A stretch of DNA of 64,000 nucleotides from the NCBI RefSeq assembly GCF_009765735.1, contig NZ_LMUW01000221.1, forward strand, positions 249,801-313,800, written 5' to 3'. Shown here piece by piece: positions 44,029 through 52,926 of this stretch; positions within the stretch are counted from its first letter, which is position 1, and each line of letters opens with the position of its first letter. The translations under genes and the position numbers were made by a program. The DNA comes from Xenophilus sp. L33. GTDB taxonomy: Bacteria > Pseudomonadota > Gammaproteobacteria > Burkholderiales > Burkholderiaceae_C. Under the pieces are notes generated by a model that did not search any database, was not told where the DNA came from, and worked only from the letters and a program-made list of their open reading frames with translations.

Positions 44029-45912
44029 ATGAAGACAGCGAAATTTCCGGCCCGGCCGACCTGGGTTGCCCTCGGCGCCGCGCTCCTGCTGGCCGGCTGC
44101 AACATGAACCCGGTCAAGATCACGCCGGACGAGGTGGCCCAGCGCGTCAAGAACGACCAGGCGCAGATGTACAAGGACCAGCAGCCGTTCCACGGCCAGA
44201 TCAGCTACGCCGACGCGCTGGCGCGGGCCCTCAAGTACAACCTCGACTACCGCCTGAAGATGATGGAGACGACGATGGCCCAGGGCCTGCTCGACGTCTC
44301 GGCCATGGACATGCTGCCCAAGCTGGTCGCCGAGGCCGGCTACAACAGCCGCAGCAACGACTCGGGCGGCACCAGCGTCGGCATCCAGGACGGCATCGTC
44401 AGCCTCCGGCCGTCGACCTCCGAGACGCGCCAGCACTACTACGGCCGCGCCACCCTGTCGTGGAACGCGCTCGACTTCGGCATCAGCTACTACCGCGCCA
44501 AGCAGGCCGGCGACGAGGTCAACATCGCCGAGGAGCGGCGCCGCAAGATCCTGCAGAACATCGTGCAGGACGTGCGCAGCGCCTACTGGCGCGCGCTCGG
44601 CGCCCAGCGCCTGCTGAACGAGGCCGACGCGCTCACCGGCCGCATGCAGGACGCGCTGGCCAAGTCGCGCGAGGCCGAGGGCGCCGGCGTGCTGCCGCCG
44701 GTGCAGAGCCTGAGCTACCAGCGCTCGCTGCTCGACGCGATGAGCCTGGTCAATGCCAAGCGGCAGGAGATGCAGCTGGCCAAGAGCGAGCTGGCGGCGC
44801 TGATGACCCTGCCGCCGGGCAGCGACTTCACGCTGGTGGAGAGCAACGAGGACGTGCTGTCGCCGGCGCCGATCGACGTCGACAAGCTGGAGCTCTACGC
44901 GCTGACCAACCGGCCCGAGCTGCGCGAGGAGGACTACCAGGCCCGCATCAGCCAGTTCGAGGCCAAGAAGCAGATCGCGGCGCTCTTCCCGAGCCTGAAC
45001 GTCTACGCCGGCGGACGCTACGACTCCAACAGCTACCTCTACAACGCCAGCTGGGCCGACAGCGGCCTGCTGATGTCGATGGACCTGATCCGCCTGGCCT
45101 CGATCCCCGCCATCAAGCGCACCAACGAGGCGCGCCAGAACACCGACGAGGCGCGGCGCCAGGCGCTGGCGATGGCGGTGATCACGCAGGTGCGGGTCTC
45201 GGTCGAGCGCTACAAGCTGGCGGTGGTCGACCAGGAGCTGGCGGCCGAGTCGAGCCGGGTCGACCAGCGGCTGTCGAGCGTCTCGCGCGCGGGCGCCGAG
45301 AACCGCCTCGAGAGCGAGCTCGAATCGCTGCGCACCGATTCGCGGGCGCTGGTGTCGCGCTTCCAGCTGGCCAGCGCCTATGCCGCGACCCAGGCCGCCT
45401 ACGGCCGCCTGCTGAACACGGTCGGCGTCGACCTCCTGCCCGACACGGTCGCCAGCACCGACATCCCGACCCTGGCCAAGGCGATCGACGCCAGCCTGGT
45501 GGACGGCGAGAAGAACGTCTTCCTGCAGCCGCTGGCGCTGCAGACCACGACCCGGCCGGTGTCGGTGCGGGTGCTCGACCTGCCGCGCGGCATCGGCGCG
45601 GCGCCGGTGCGCGGCGCGGTCGAGCGCATCGTCGGGCGCAACGACCTCGCGAGCGGGCAGGGGCCGGACGCGCTGGTGCTGAGCCTGAGCTTCCAGACGC
45701 TGCCCTCGAAGGGCACGGCGCGGGCCCAGTGGCACGTGACCCTGAGCGACCCGTCGGGGCGGCAGCTGATCTCGCAGAACTACGTCAGCTACCTGCCGAG
45801 CGAGACCAACGAGCGCTCGCTGTCCGCCTTCGCCGAGGCGGCCGCGCTGTCGGTGATCGGCGACGTGCGGCGCGCCGCGCGCGAGACCGCCACCGTGGCG
45901 CAGAAGTCGTGA
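44029..45912 (+). CDS. TolC-family outer-membrane lipoprotein with C-terminal extra domain
   Basis: A 627-residue protein. Residues 1-23 are a lipoprotein signal with lipobox LLAGC, so the protein is lipid-anchored. Residues about 60-485 are a TolC-like outer membrane factor: two similar halves of long helices (YADALARALKYNLDYRLKM and YALTNRPELREEDYQARIS starting each half). From about 500 on there are some 125 residues not normal for TolC, including ARAQWHVTLSDPSGRQLISQNYVSYLP. The start at 44029 gives a normal lipoprotein signal; an in-frame ATG at 43966 overlaps the giant gene's stop and adds 21 residues. It is the probable outer-membrane duct for the giant protein. Confidence 0.88.
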   Translation: MKTAKFPARPTWVALGAALLLAGCNMNPVKITPDEVAQRVKNDQAQMYKDQQPFHGQISYADALARALKYNLDYRLKMMETTMAQGLLDVSAMDMLPKLVAEAGYNSRSNDSGGTSVGIQDGIVSLRPSTSETRQHYYGRATLSWNALDFGISYYRAKQAGDEVNIAEERRRKILQNIVQDVRSAYWRALGAQRLLNEADALTGRMQDALAKSREAEGAGVLPPVQSLSYQRSLLDAMSLVNAKRQEMQLAKSELAALMTLPPGSDFTLVESNEDVLSPAPIDVDKLELYALTNRPELREEDYQARISQFEAKKQIAALFPSLNVYAGGRYDSNSYLYNASWADSGLLMSMDLIRLASIPAIKRTNEARQNTDEARRQALAMAVITQVRVSVERYKLAVVDQELAAESSRVDQRLSSVSRAGAENRLESELESLRTDSRALVSRFQLASAYAATQAAYGRLLNTVGVDLLPDTVASTDIPTLAKAIDASLVDGEKNVFLQPLALQTTTRPVSVRVLDLPRGIGAAPVRGAVERIVGRNDLASGQGPDALVLSLSFQTLPSKGTARAQWHVTLSDPSGRQLISQNYVSYLPSETNERSLSAFAEAAALSVIGDVRRAARETATVAQKS

Positions 45913-46742
45913 GGGCGCTGGCAGGGTGGGGCCGCCGCGGCGCGGTCGGCTTGGCGGTGCTGCTCGGCGCTTCGATGGGGCTGGCACAGGCACAAGCACA
46001 GGCACAGGCACAGGCGCCGGCGAGGACCGCGCTGCCGGCGGGCGGCAGCGCCGCCGCGTCCGCGAACGGCGCGCCGGTGCGCTTCCTGGTGGTCGCGGCG
46101 CAGGAGAGCATCCTGTCGGCCGCCGTCGCCGGGCGCATCGCCAGGCTGCCGGTCAGCCTGGGCGACAACGTGCGAGCCGGCGAGGTGGTGGCTTCCTTCG
46201 ACTGCGCCGAGGTGCAGGCCCGGCGCGACGCGGCGCGGGCCGAGCAGGAGTCGGCGCGGGTCCAGTACGACGCCAAGCAGAAGCTGCAGGGCCTGCAGTC
46301 GGCGGCCGAGGTCGAGGTCGAGCTGGCGGCCGCGAACGTGAACAAGGCGCAGAGCCAGGTGCGCATCTTCGATGCCCAGATCGCGCAGTGCAATTTCGTC
46401 GCGCCCTTCGCCGGCAAGGTGGCGCGGGTGCACGTGAAGGTCGGCCAGGGGCTGAACCCGGGCGCGCCGGTGATCGAGCTGGTGAGCAACGGGCCCCTCA
46501 AGGCGCGCATGAACGTGCCGTCGCAATGGCTGGCCTGGCTCAAGGTCGGCGACCGGCTGGACGGCGAGGTCGACGAGACCGGCGGCAAGGTCGCGCTCAA
46601 GGTGACCCGTATCGCCGGCCGGGTCGATGCGGTCAGCCAGACGGTCGAGATCGAGACCGAGCTGGTGGCCAGCGGCGCCGGCAGCGGCGGCACGGTGCTG
46701 CCGGGCATGAGCGGCCAGGTGCGGCCGCACGCGCCGCAGTGA
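45909..46742 (+). CDS. Periplasmic adaptor protein, HlyD/membrane-fusion family (short)
   Basis: A 277-residue adaptor starting with GTG at 45909, which overlaps the TolC-like stop (GTGA). Residues 1-30 form a signal peptide (GAVGLAVLLGASMGLAQA) followed by five Ala-Gln repeats. Then come a lipoyl half-motif (ILSAAVAGRIARLPVSLGDNVRAGE), a helical hairpin of about 60 residues, the second lipoyl half (CNFVAPFAGKVARVHVKVGQ) and a beta-barrel. It is short for an adaptor and has no membrane anchor beyond the signal. It should bridge inner-membrane partners to the TolC-like duct. Confidence 0.85.
   Translation: MRALAGWGRRGAVGLAVLLGASMGLAQAQAQAQAQAPARTALPAGGSAAASANGAPVRFLVVAAQESILSAAVAGRIARLPVSLGDNVRAGEVVASFDCAEVQARRDAARAEQESARVQYDAKQKLQGLQSAAEVEVELAAANVNKAQSQVRIFDAQIAQCNFVAPFAGKVARVHVKVGQGLNPGAPVIELVSNGPLKARMNVPSQWLAWLKVGDRLDGEVDETGGKVALKVTRIAGRVDAVSQTVEIETELVASGAGSGGTVLPGMSGQVRPHAPQ
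45984..46013 (+). repeat. Hexamer repeat (GCACAG)5 coding Ala-Gln repeats
   Basis: Five consecutive hexamers (four GCACAG, one GCACAA) at the end of the adaptor's signal peptide. Slipped-strand change would add or remove Ala-Gln pairs without shifting frame, altering the signal-peptide junction length. Confidence 0.75.
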
Positions 46743-46767
46743 GGGCGGCGCCCGCCGGAACCTCTTC

Positions 46768-48120
46768 GTGACCGATCTCGCTTTTCATGCACTGGCTGCG
46801 AAGGTGCATGCCGCGGCCCGCCCGGCCGACCTGGCCTTCGTCTTCTGCAACGAGACCCATGCGCTGGCCGCCTATCGGCAGGCGGCGCTGGTGGGCTTCT
46901 TCGGCGCGCGCCGCACGAGGCTGGCGGCCCATTCGGGGCTGGCCGACATCGACGCCAATTCGCCTTATGCGCTGTGGCTGGCCGACGTCGCCAACCACGT
47001 GCGGCGCCAGCTCGACGCCTTGCCGGCCGCGGCGCGGGTGCTGGCGCTGGCGCCGTCGATGCTCCCGCCGGCGCTGGCCGCGCAGTGGGCCGAATGGATG
47101 CCCGACCACGTCTGGGTGCTGTCGCTGGCCGGCCCCGACGGCAAGGCGCGGGCGGCGCTGTTCCTCGGCCGCGAGACGCCCTGGCCGGTGGAATTCGATT
47201 CCACGGCGCCCGAATACCTGCTGCTGCAGGCCGCCACGCTCTACGGCCACGCCTGGTGGGCGCTGACCGAGCGCCGGCGCTCGCTCGGCACCTTGTGGGC
47301 CGGGCTGTGGGCGCGCCGCGCCTTTCGCTGGGCGCTGGTGGTGCTGCCGCTGCTGCTGCTGGTGCCGGTGCGCGAATACGCGCTGGTGCCGGCCGAGGTG
47401 GTGTCCAACCACACGCAGGTGATCTCCTCGCCGCGCGACGGCGTGGTCAAGCGCATGGTGGTCAAGCCCAACACGCCGGTCGAGGCCGGCCAGGTGCTGG
47501 CCGAGCTGGACGACAGCACGCTCTACAACCGCCAGGCGGTGGCGCAGGCGGCGCTGGCGTCGGCGCGGGTCGACCTGCTGCAGGCCTCGCAGCGCGCGAT
47601 CGAGACCCAGACCGCCAAGGCCGAGCTGAACATCGCCGAAGGCAAGCTGCGCGAGCGCCAGGTCGACGTCGACGCCCTGCAGCGCGAGATGGCGCAGCTG
47701 GCGATCCGCGCGCCGGCGGCCGGCGTCTTCGTCTACTCGGACCCGAACGACTGGGCCGGCCGGCCGGTGCAGACCGGCGAGCGGGTCGGGTTGCTGGCCG
47801 ATCCGACGGTGCTCGGCCTGGAGGCCTGGGCGCCGGTGAACGAGGCGGTCAACCTCAAGCCCGGCGCGCCGATGACGCTCTTCATGCGGGTCGCGCCGCT
47901 CGACCCGGTCGAGGCCCGGCTCGACTACGCCGGCTACCAGGTGATCGAGGCGCCCAACGGCGTCGCCAGCTACCTGCTGCGCGGCAGCCTCGACGGCGCT
48001 GCGCCGCAGGCGCGCATCGGCCTGCGCGGCACCGCCCGCATCTCGGGCGACTGGACGCTGCTCGGCTACCTGATGTTCCGCCGGCCCTTCGCGGCGGCGC
48101 GGGAGTGGTGCGGATGCTGA
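46768..48120 (+). CDS. Membrane HlyD-type adaptor with GAF-like N-terminal domain
   Basis: A 450-residue protein from GTG at 46768. Residues 1-170 are soluble and read like a GAF sensor fold (LAFVFCNETHALAAYRQAALVG, then VWVLSLAGPDGKARAALFLGRE). A membrane helix spans about 186-204 (FRWALVVLPLLLLVPV). After it come the lipoyl half (VISSPRDGVVKRMVVKPNTPVEAGQ), a coiled coil at about 255-312, the second half (LAIRAPAAGVFVYSD) and a barrel. The GAF assignment is by eye. A cytoplasmic sensor domain in front of an HlyD arm is unlike classical type I adaptors. The last seven bases overlap the M50 gene. Confidence 0.82.
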   Translation: MTDLAFHALAAKVHAAARPADLAFVFCNETHALAAYRQAALVGFFGARRTRLAAHSGLADIDANSPYALWLADVANHVRRQLDALPAAARVLALAPSMLPPALAAQWAEWMPDHVWVLSLAGPDGKARAALFLGRETPWPVEFDSTAPEYLLLQAATLYGHAWWALTERRRSLGTLWAGLWARRAFRWALVVLPLLLLVPVREYALVPAEVVSNHTQVISSPRDGVVKRMVVKPNTPVEAGQVLAELDDSTLYNRQAVAQAALASARVDLLQASQRAIETQTAKAELNIAEGKLRERQVDVDALQREMAQLAIRAPAAGVFVYSDPNDWAGRPVQTGERVGLLADPTVLGLEAWAPVNEAVNLKPGAPMTLFMRVAPLDPVEARLDYAGYQVIEAPNGVASYLLRGSLDGAAPQARIGLRGTARISGDWTLLGYLMFRRPFAAAREWCGC

Positions 48121-50249
48121 ACGTCGCCGGTGCCCTGCCGCGCCCGCAGGCATCGTCCGGCGCCGGCACGGCCGCGCCGCCAGCGCCCTGGCCGGCGCTG
48201 CGCGAGGAACTGCAGATCAACGAAGCCGGCGCCAACCGCGACGGCTCGCCGGCCTGGCACATCTGCGACCCGGTGCGCAATCTCTTCTTCCGCATCGGCT
48301 GGCTCGAGTTCGAGATGCTGCAGCGCTGGCCGATGGCCGACCCCGAGGCGATCGCCGCCGACATCGGCGAGCGCACCACGCTGGCGCCGCTGGCCCAAGA
48401 CGTCGAGCAGTTCGTCCGCTTCCTCGCGCAGCACCAGCTGTTGCGCAGCGCCCGCCGCAAGGCCGCGATGCCGGCCTGGCGCTGGCTGCTCAACAACTAT
48501 CTCTTCATCCGGGTGCCGCTGGTGCGGCCGGCGCACTGGCTGCGGCTGGCGCTGCCCTGGCTGCGCTGGCTCTTCAGCGGCTGGTTCCTGGGCCTGACCG
48601 CGCTGGCCGCGCTCACCGGCATCGCGCTGGCGGCGCGCCAGCTCGACGTGGTCGAGGCCAACCTGCGCGGCGCGCTGACCTGGGACGGCGTGGTCGGCTT
48701 CGCCGCGGCGCTGGTCTTCTCCAAGGTGCTGCACGAGCTCGGCCATGCGCTGGTCTCGACCCGGCACGGCGTGCGGGTCGGCCACATGGGCGTGGCGCTG
48801 CTGGTGATGTGGCCGATGCCCTACACCGACACCGGCGAGAGCTGGAAGCTGCAGCGCTCGCGCCACCGCTTCGCGATCGCCTCGGCCGGCATCATGGCCG
48901 AGCTGCTGCTGGCGGCCTGGTCGACCTTCCTCTGGGTCTTCATGCCGGACGGCAACTTCCGCAACGCGCTGTTCTTCCTGGCGACCACCGCCTGGGTGCT
49001 GACCCTGCTGGTCAACGCCAGCCCCTTCATGCGCTTCGACGGCTACTACATGCTGACCGACGCGCTCGACTTTCCCGGCCTGCACGAGCGCGCCGGGCGC
49101 CAGGCGCGGCGCATGCTGCGGCGCTGGCTGCCGGGGCTGGACGAGCCGTCCACCGAGGTGCTGCCACCGCACTTCCGGCGCTTCCTGGTGGCCTTCGCCT
49201 TCGCCACCTGGGTGTACCGCTTCGTGCTCTTCGTCGGCATCGCGGTGGTCGTGTACCACGCCTTCTTCAAGGCGCTCGGCGTGTTCCTGTTCGCGGTCGA
49301 GATCACCTTCTTCCTGGGCCGGCCGATCTTCAACGAGCTGGCGGTCTGGTGGCGGCGGCGCGCCGAGATCCGGCACGGCCGGATCTGGATCGCGGCGCTG
49401 CTGCTGGGCGGTGCGGCGCTGGTGCTGGGCGTGCCGTGGTTCTCCGGCATCTCGGCGCCGGGCGTGCTGAAGTCGGCCTCGGAGCAGCCCGTCTATTCGC
49501 CCTTCGCCGCGCGGCTGGAGAGCATCGACATGCGCAACGGCGCCGCGGTGCGGCCGGCCGGCGTGCTGGTCGAGCTGGACGCGCCGAACCAGGCCGAGGA
49601 GCGCGACAAGGCGCAGGCCTTGGCCGCCGCCTACGCCCGCACCGCCCGCGGCGCGCTCGGCATGCCGGACGACGGCGCCGCCCGGCTGGCGGTGGCCGAG
49701 CAGCTGTCGAGCCAGTACGACGCCGAGCGCCGCGCCCGCGAGGCCGAGCTGCAGCGGCTGCGCATCGTGGCCACCCGCGACGGCGCGGTGCGCGACGTCG
49801 ACCCCGACCTGCGGCCCGGCACCTGGGTCGGCCCGACCCAGCTGATCGCGATGGTGGTCGACGGCCGTCGCTGGCGGGTCGAGGCGCTGGTGTCCGAGCG
49901 CGACCGGCAGAGGCTGGCGGTCGGTGCCGAGGCGGTGGTGATCGTGCGCGGCCGCACGCGGAAGCTGCGCGGCACGGTGGTCGCGATCGACGACAGCCCG
50001 GTCAACCGGCTGCCGCACCTGCTGCTGGCGCAGGACCACGGCGGCCCGATCGCGCTCAACCCGACCGTGCCGAAGAAGGAGCTGAAGCCGGCCGAGGCCT
50101 GGTTCCGGGTGCTGGTCGAAGGCGAGGGCGAGGCGCCGGTCGATGCGGTGCGCGCGGTGCGGGTGCACTTCGAGGGCACGCGCGAGAGCCTGGCCAAGGG
50201 CTGGATCGACAGCATGCTGTCGGTGCTGATCGAGCAGTCGGGGCTGTAG
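48114..50249 (+). CDS. Membrane metalloprotease (M50) with PqqD-like N-terminus and HlyD-like C-terminus
   Basis: A 711-residue membrane protein. Residues about 33-112 resemble PqqD-type peptide-binding winged helices (PVRNLFFRIGWLEFEMLQRW, then DVEQFVRFLAQHQLL). The M50 zinc site is HELGH (207-211), with the second motif NASPFMRFDGYYMLTD (301-316, Asp309). Around eight membrane helices lie between about 150 and 441. The last 260 residues have the split lipoyl/coiled-coil pattern of HlyD adaptors (VYSPFAARLESIDMRNGAAV and RIVATRDGAVRDVDPDLRPG). It may recognise and cut the giant protein or another partner and link to the duct. It starts inside the end of the previous gene. Confidence 0.85.
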   Translation: MLNVAGALPRPQASSGAGTAAPPAPWPALREELQINEAGANRDGSPAWHICDPVRNLFFRIGWLEFEMLQRWPMADPEAIAADIGERTTLAPLAQDVEQFVRFLAQHQLLRSARRKAAMPAWRWLLNNYLFIRVPLVRPAHWLRLALPWLRWLFSGWFLGLTALAALTGIALAARQLDVVEANLRGALTWDGVVGFAAALVFSKVLHELGHALVSTRHGVRVGHMGVALLVMWPMPYTDTGESWKLQRSRHRFAIASAGIMAELLLAAWSTFLWVFMPDGNFRNALFFLATTAWVLTLLVNASPFMRFDGYYMLTDALDFPGLHERAGRQARRMLRRWLPGLDEPSTEVLPPHFRRFLVAFAFATWVYRFVLFVGIAVVVYHAFFKALGVFLFAVEITFFLGRPIFNELAVWWRRRAEIRHGRIWIAALLLGGAALVLGVPWFSGISAPGVLKSASEQPVYSPFAARLESIDMRNGAAVRPAGVLVELDAPNQAEERDKAQALAAAYARTARGALGMPDDGAARLAVAEQLSSQYDAERRAREAELQRLRIVATRDGAVRDVDPDLRPGTWVGPTQLIAMVVDGRRWRVEALVSERDRQRLAVGAEAVVIVRGRTRKLRGTVVAIDDSPVNRLPHLLLAQDHGGPIALNPTVPKKELKPAEAWFRVLVEGEGEAPVDAVRAVRVHFEGTRESLAKGWIDSMLSVLIEQSGL

Positions 50250-50374
50250 CGGCCTTTCGGCCACGGCACCGATAGTTGCCGGAACTGACCCGGGATTGCC
50301 GGATTCGGCTTGTGCGGGCGGCCCCGACGGCGGCAACATGCGCGGATCCACAGATTCCCGCGAATGGAACCCCG

Positions 50375-51562
50375 ATGAAACTGCGCACGCTCCCCGCCGC
50401 TCTGGGCACCCTGGCCGCGCTCGCCGGCTCTTTGTGGCTGGCACCCGCCGAGGCGGCCGACGCCCTCAAGGTCGGCTTCCTGACCACCTTGTCGGGACCG
50501 GGCGGTGCGCTCGGCGTCGAGATCCGCGACGGCTTCGCGCTGGCGCTCAAGGAGCGCGACGGCAAGCTCGGCGGCCTGCCGGTGCAGCTCGAGGTGGTCG
50601 ACGACCAGCAGAGCGCCGACACCGGCCGCCAGGCGGTCGAGCGCCTGCTCAAGCGCGACAAGGTCGACGTGATGACCGGCATCGTCTTCTCCAACGTGCT
50701 GCTGCCGGTGATGCCGGCCATCCTCGGCAACGACACGGTCTACCTCTCGACCAACACCGGCCCGGCCGACTACGCGGGCGAGAAGTGCAACAAGAACTTC
50801 TTCGCTGTCGCCTGGGAGAACGAGGACATCCCGGCCGCGATGGGCAAGTACGTCTCCGAGAGCGGCAAGAAGAGCGTCTTCCTGATCGCGCCCAACTACC
50901 CCGGCGGGCGCGAGTCGATCGGCGGCTTCAAGCGGCTCTACAAGGGCAAGATCGCCGACGAGGTCTACGTCAAGATGGGCCAGCTCGACTACTCGGCCGA
51001 ACTGGCGCAGCTGCGCGCCTCGGGCGCCGACTCGGCCTTCTTCTTCCTGCCGGGCGGCATGGGCATCAGCTTCATCAAGCAGCTCGTGGCCTCGGGGCTG
51101 AGCAAGGACGTGACGCTCTACGCGCCGGGCTTCTCGGCCGACGACGACACCATCAAGGCGGTCGGCGACCCGATGCTCGGCATGTTCAATTCCTCGCAGT
51201 GGGCGGCCGACCTGCCGGGCGAGGCGAACCAGAAGTTCGTCGCCGACTTCGAGAAGACCTACGGCCGCATCCCGACGCTCTACGCCTCGCAGGGCTACGA
51301 CGCCGCCTTGCTGCTCGACGGCGCGGTGCGCGACGTCAAGGGCCGCATCGAGGACAAGGAAGCCTTCCGCCAGGCCTTGAAGAAGGCCGACTTCAAGTCG
51401 GTGCGCGGCAACTTCCGATTCAACACCAACCAGTACCCGATCCAGAACTACTACCTGCGGGTGGTCGGCCACGACAAGCAGGGCCGCATCGCCAACAGCA
51501 CCTTGAAGACCATCCTCACCGACTACCACGACCCGTTCGCGTCCAGCTGCAAGATGCAGTGA
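50375..51562 (+). CDS. HAAT-family ABC binding protein (LivK-like)
   Basis: A 395-residue binding protein with a Sec signal (MKLRTLPAALGTLAALAGS ending near AEAAD, residue 29). It starts LKVGFLTTLSGPGGALGVEIRDG and contains the family's GGLPVQLEVVDDQQSADTG. The start at 50375 is chosen by signal peptide and a GGAA site; the frame from 50276 is rejected. It lies 125 bases beyond the export cluster and begins the oxygenase operon. The matching permeases and ATPases are at 54926-58298. The ligand is probably an aromatic acid, judging from the co-encoded Rieske oxygenase (inference). Confidence 0.9.
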   Translation: MKLRTLPAALGTLAALAGSLWLAPAEAADALKVGFLTTLSGPGGALGVEIRDGFALALKERDGKLGGLPVQLEVVDDQQSADTGRQAVERLLKRDKVDVMTGIVFSNVLLPVMPAILGNDTVYLSTNTGPADYAGEKCNKNFFAVAWENEDIPAAMGKYVSESGKKSVFLIAPNYPGGRESIGGFKRLYKGKIADEVYVKMGQLDYSAELAQLRASGADSAFFFLPGGMGISFIKQLVASGLSKDVTLYAPGFSADDDTIKAVGDPMLGMFNSSQWAADLPGEANQKFVADFEKTYGRIPTLYASQGYDAALLLDGAVRDVKGRIEDKEAFRQALKKADFKSVRGNFRFNTNQYPIQNYYLRVVGHDKQGRIANSTLKTILTDYHDPFASSCKMQ

Positions 51563-51579
51563 CGCCAAGGAGAGAGCGC

Positions 51580-52926
51580 ATGAGCTACACCGATGCCGAG
51601 ATCGCCGCGCTGGTTCGCGACGACAGCGTCCACAAGGCGGTCTACACCGACCCCGCCATCTTCGACCTCGAGATGCAGCGCATCTACGGCCGCGCCTGGA
51701 TCTACGTCGGCCACGAGAGCCAGGTGCCGCAGCCCGGCGACACCCACACCACCCGCATCGGCGACCAGGACGTGATCCTGGTGCGCGGCGCCGACCAGCA
51801 GGTCAACGTGCTCTACAACCGCTGCCCGCACAAGGGCGCGAAGCTGCTGGCCGACGGCGACGCCAACGTCGGCAAGTTCTTCCGCTGCCCCTACCACGCG
51901 TGGACCTACAAGCTCGACGGCCAGCACCTGGCGGCGCCGCTGCGCAACGCCTTCGAGGGCACCTGCTTCGACCCGAAGAACCCGGAGTTCTCGATGCGCA
52001 AGCTCGCGCGGGTCGAGAACTACCGCGGCTTCGTCTTCGCCAGCCAGTCGGCCGAAGGGCCTGACCTCAAGGCCTTCCTGGGCGGCGTGATCAGCTCGAT
52101 CGACAACCTCTGCGACCGCTCGCCGGTGGGCGAGGTCGAGGTCGCCGGCGGCGTCTTCAAGGTCTGGCAGCCGTCGAACTGGAAGGTGTTCTACGAGAAC
52201 CTGCACGACACGATGCACGCGCGGGTGACGCACGAGTCCTCGTTCACCGCGGCGCGCGACCAGGCCGCGAGCATGGGCCACATGCCGCTGGAGCTGCACA
52301 TCATGGACGGCAACGGCGAGCCCTACGCCTTCTGGGAAAAGCTCGACCTGCGCGCCTACGACAACGGCCACGGCTACATGGAAGGCATCTTCGACCCCGG
52401 TGCCGCCGACAAGGACCCGGTGACCCGCTCGCACTTCGAGTCGCTCGAAGCCGCCTATGGCGCCGAGCGGGCGCGCGAGATCCTGGGCATGAACCGGCAC
52501 AACACGATCATCTACGGCAGCGGCTCGCCGCACACCGTGTTCCAGCAGTTCCGGGTGATCCGGCCGGTGGCGGTGGACCGCACCCAGGTCGAGATCCAGA
52601 CCTTCCGGCTCAAGGGCGCGCCGCCGGCGCTCTTCAAGCGGGCGCTGGTCTACGCCAACCTGATCAACTCGCCGGCCTCGAACGTGATGCCCGACGACGT
52701 CGAGGTCTACGGCCGCTGCCAGGAAGGCAACCTCACAGAGGGCGGCGACTGGGTCAGCATGCACCGCTACCACGGCACCGACCGCGCACTCGCCGACGGC
52801 ATGGTCTCGACCAACGGCACCAGCGAACTGCCGATGCGAAACCAGTTCAAGGCGTGGAAGCATTTCATGACGGCGCCGACCGTCTCGACGGCGAATCCGA
52901 CGCCGGAGGCCGCCCATGCTGCTTGA
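51580..52926 (+). CDS. Aromatic-ring-hydroxylating (Rieske) oxygenase, alpha subunit
   Basis: A 448-residue oxygenase component. The Rieske [2Fe-2S] ligands are Cys82-x-His84 (NRCPHKGA) and Cys103-x2-His106 (FRCPYHAW). The mononuclear iron site contains the bridging Asp210 and ligands His213 and His218 (ENLHDTMHARVTH). With the beta subunit it should hydroxylate an aromatic ring using electrons from a reductase and ferredoxin that are not encoded here. The start has AAGGAGAG seven bases upstream. Its last 11 bases overlap the beta-subunit gene. The substrate is unknown. Confidence 0.92.
   Translation: MSYTDAEIAALVRDDSVHKAVYTDPAIFDLEMQRIYGRAWIYVGHESQVPQPGDTHTTRIGDQDVILVRGADQQVNVLYNRCPHKGAKLLADGDANVGKFFRCPYHAWTYKLDGQHLAAPLRNAFEGTCFDPKNPEFSMRKLARVENYRGFVFASQSAEGPDLKAFLGGVISSIDNLCDRSPVGEVEVAGGVFKVWQPSNWKVFYENLHDTMHARVTHESSFTAARDQAASMGHMPLELHIMDGNGEPYAFWEKLDLRAYDNGHGYMEGIFDPGAADKDPVTRSHFESLEAAYGAERAREILGMNRHNTIIYGSGSPHTVFQQFRVIRPVAVDRTQVEIQTFRLKGAPPALFKRALVYANLINSPASNVMPDDVEVYGRCQEGNLTEGGDWVSMHRYHGTDRALADGMVSTNGTSELPMRNQFKAWKHFMTAPTVSTANPTPEAAHAA

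Noticed and set aside
46974..48113. N-terminal extension of the M50 protease frame
   Set aside because: The upstream part is the other-frame shadow of the GAF-HlyD gene, rich in Gly/Arg/Ala. The PqqD-like domain begins soon after ATG 48114.
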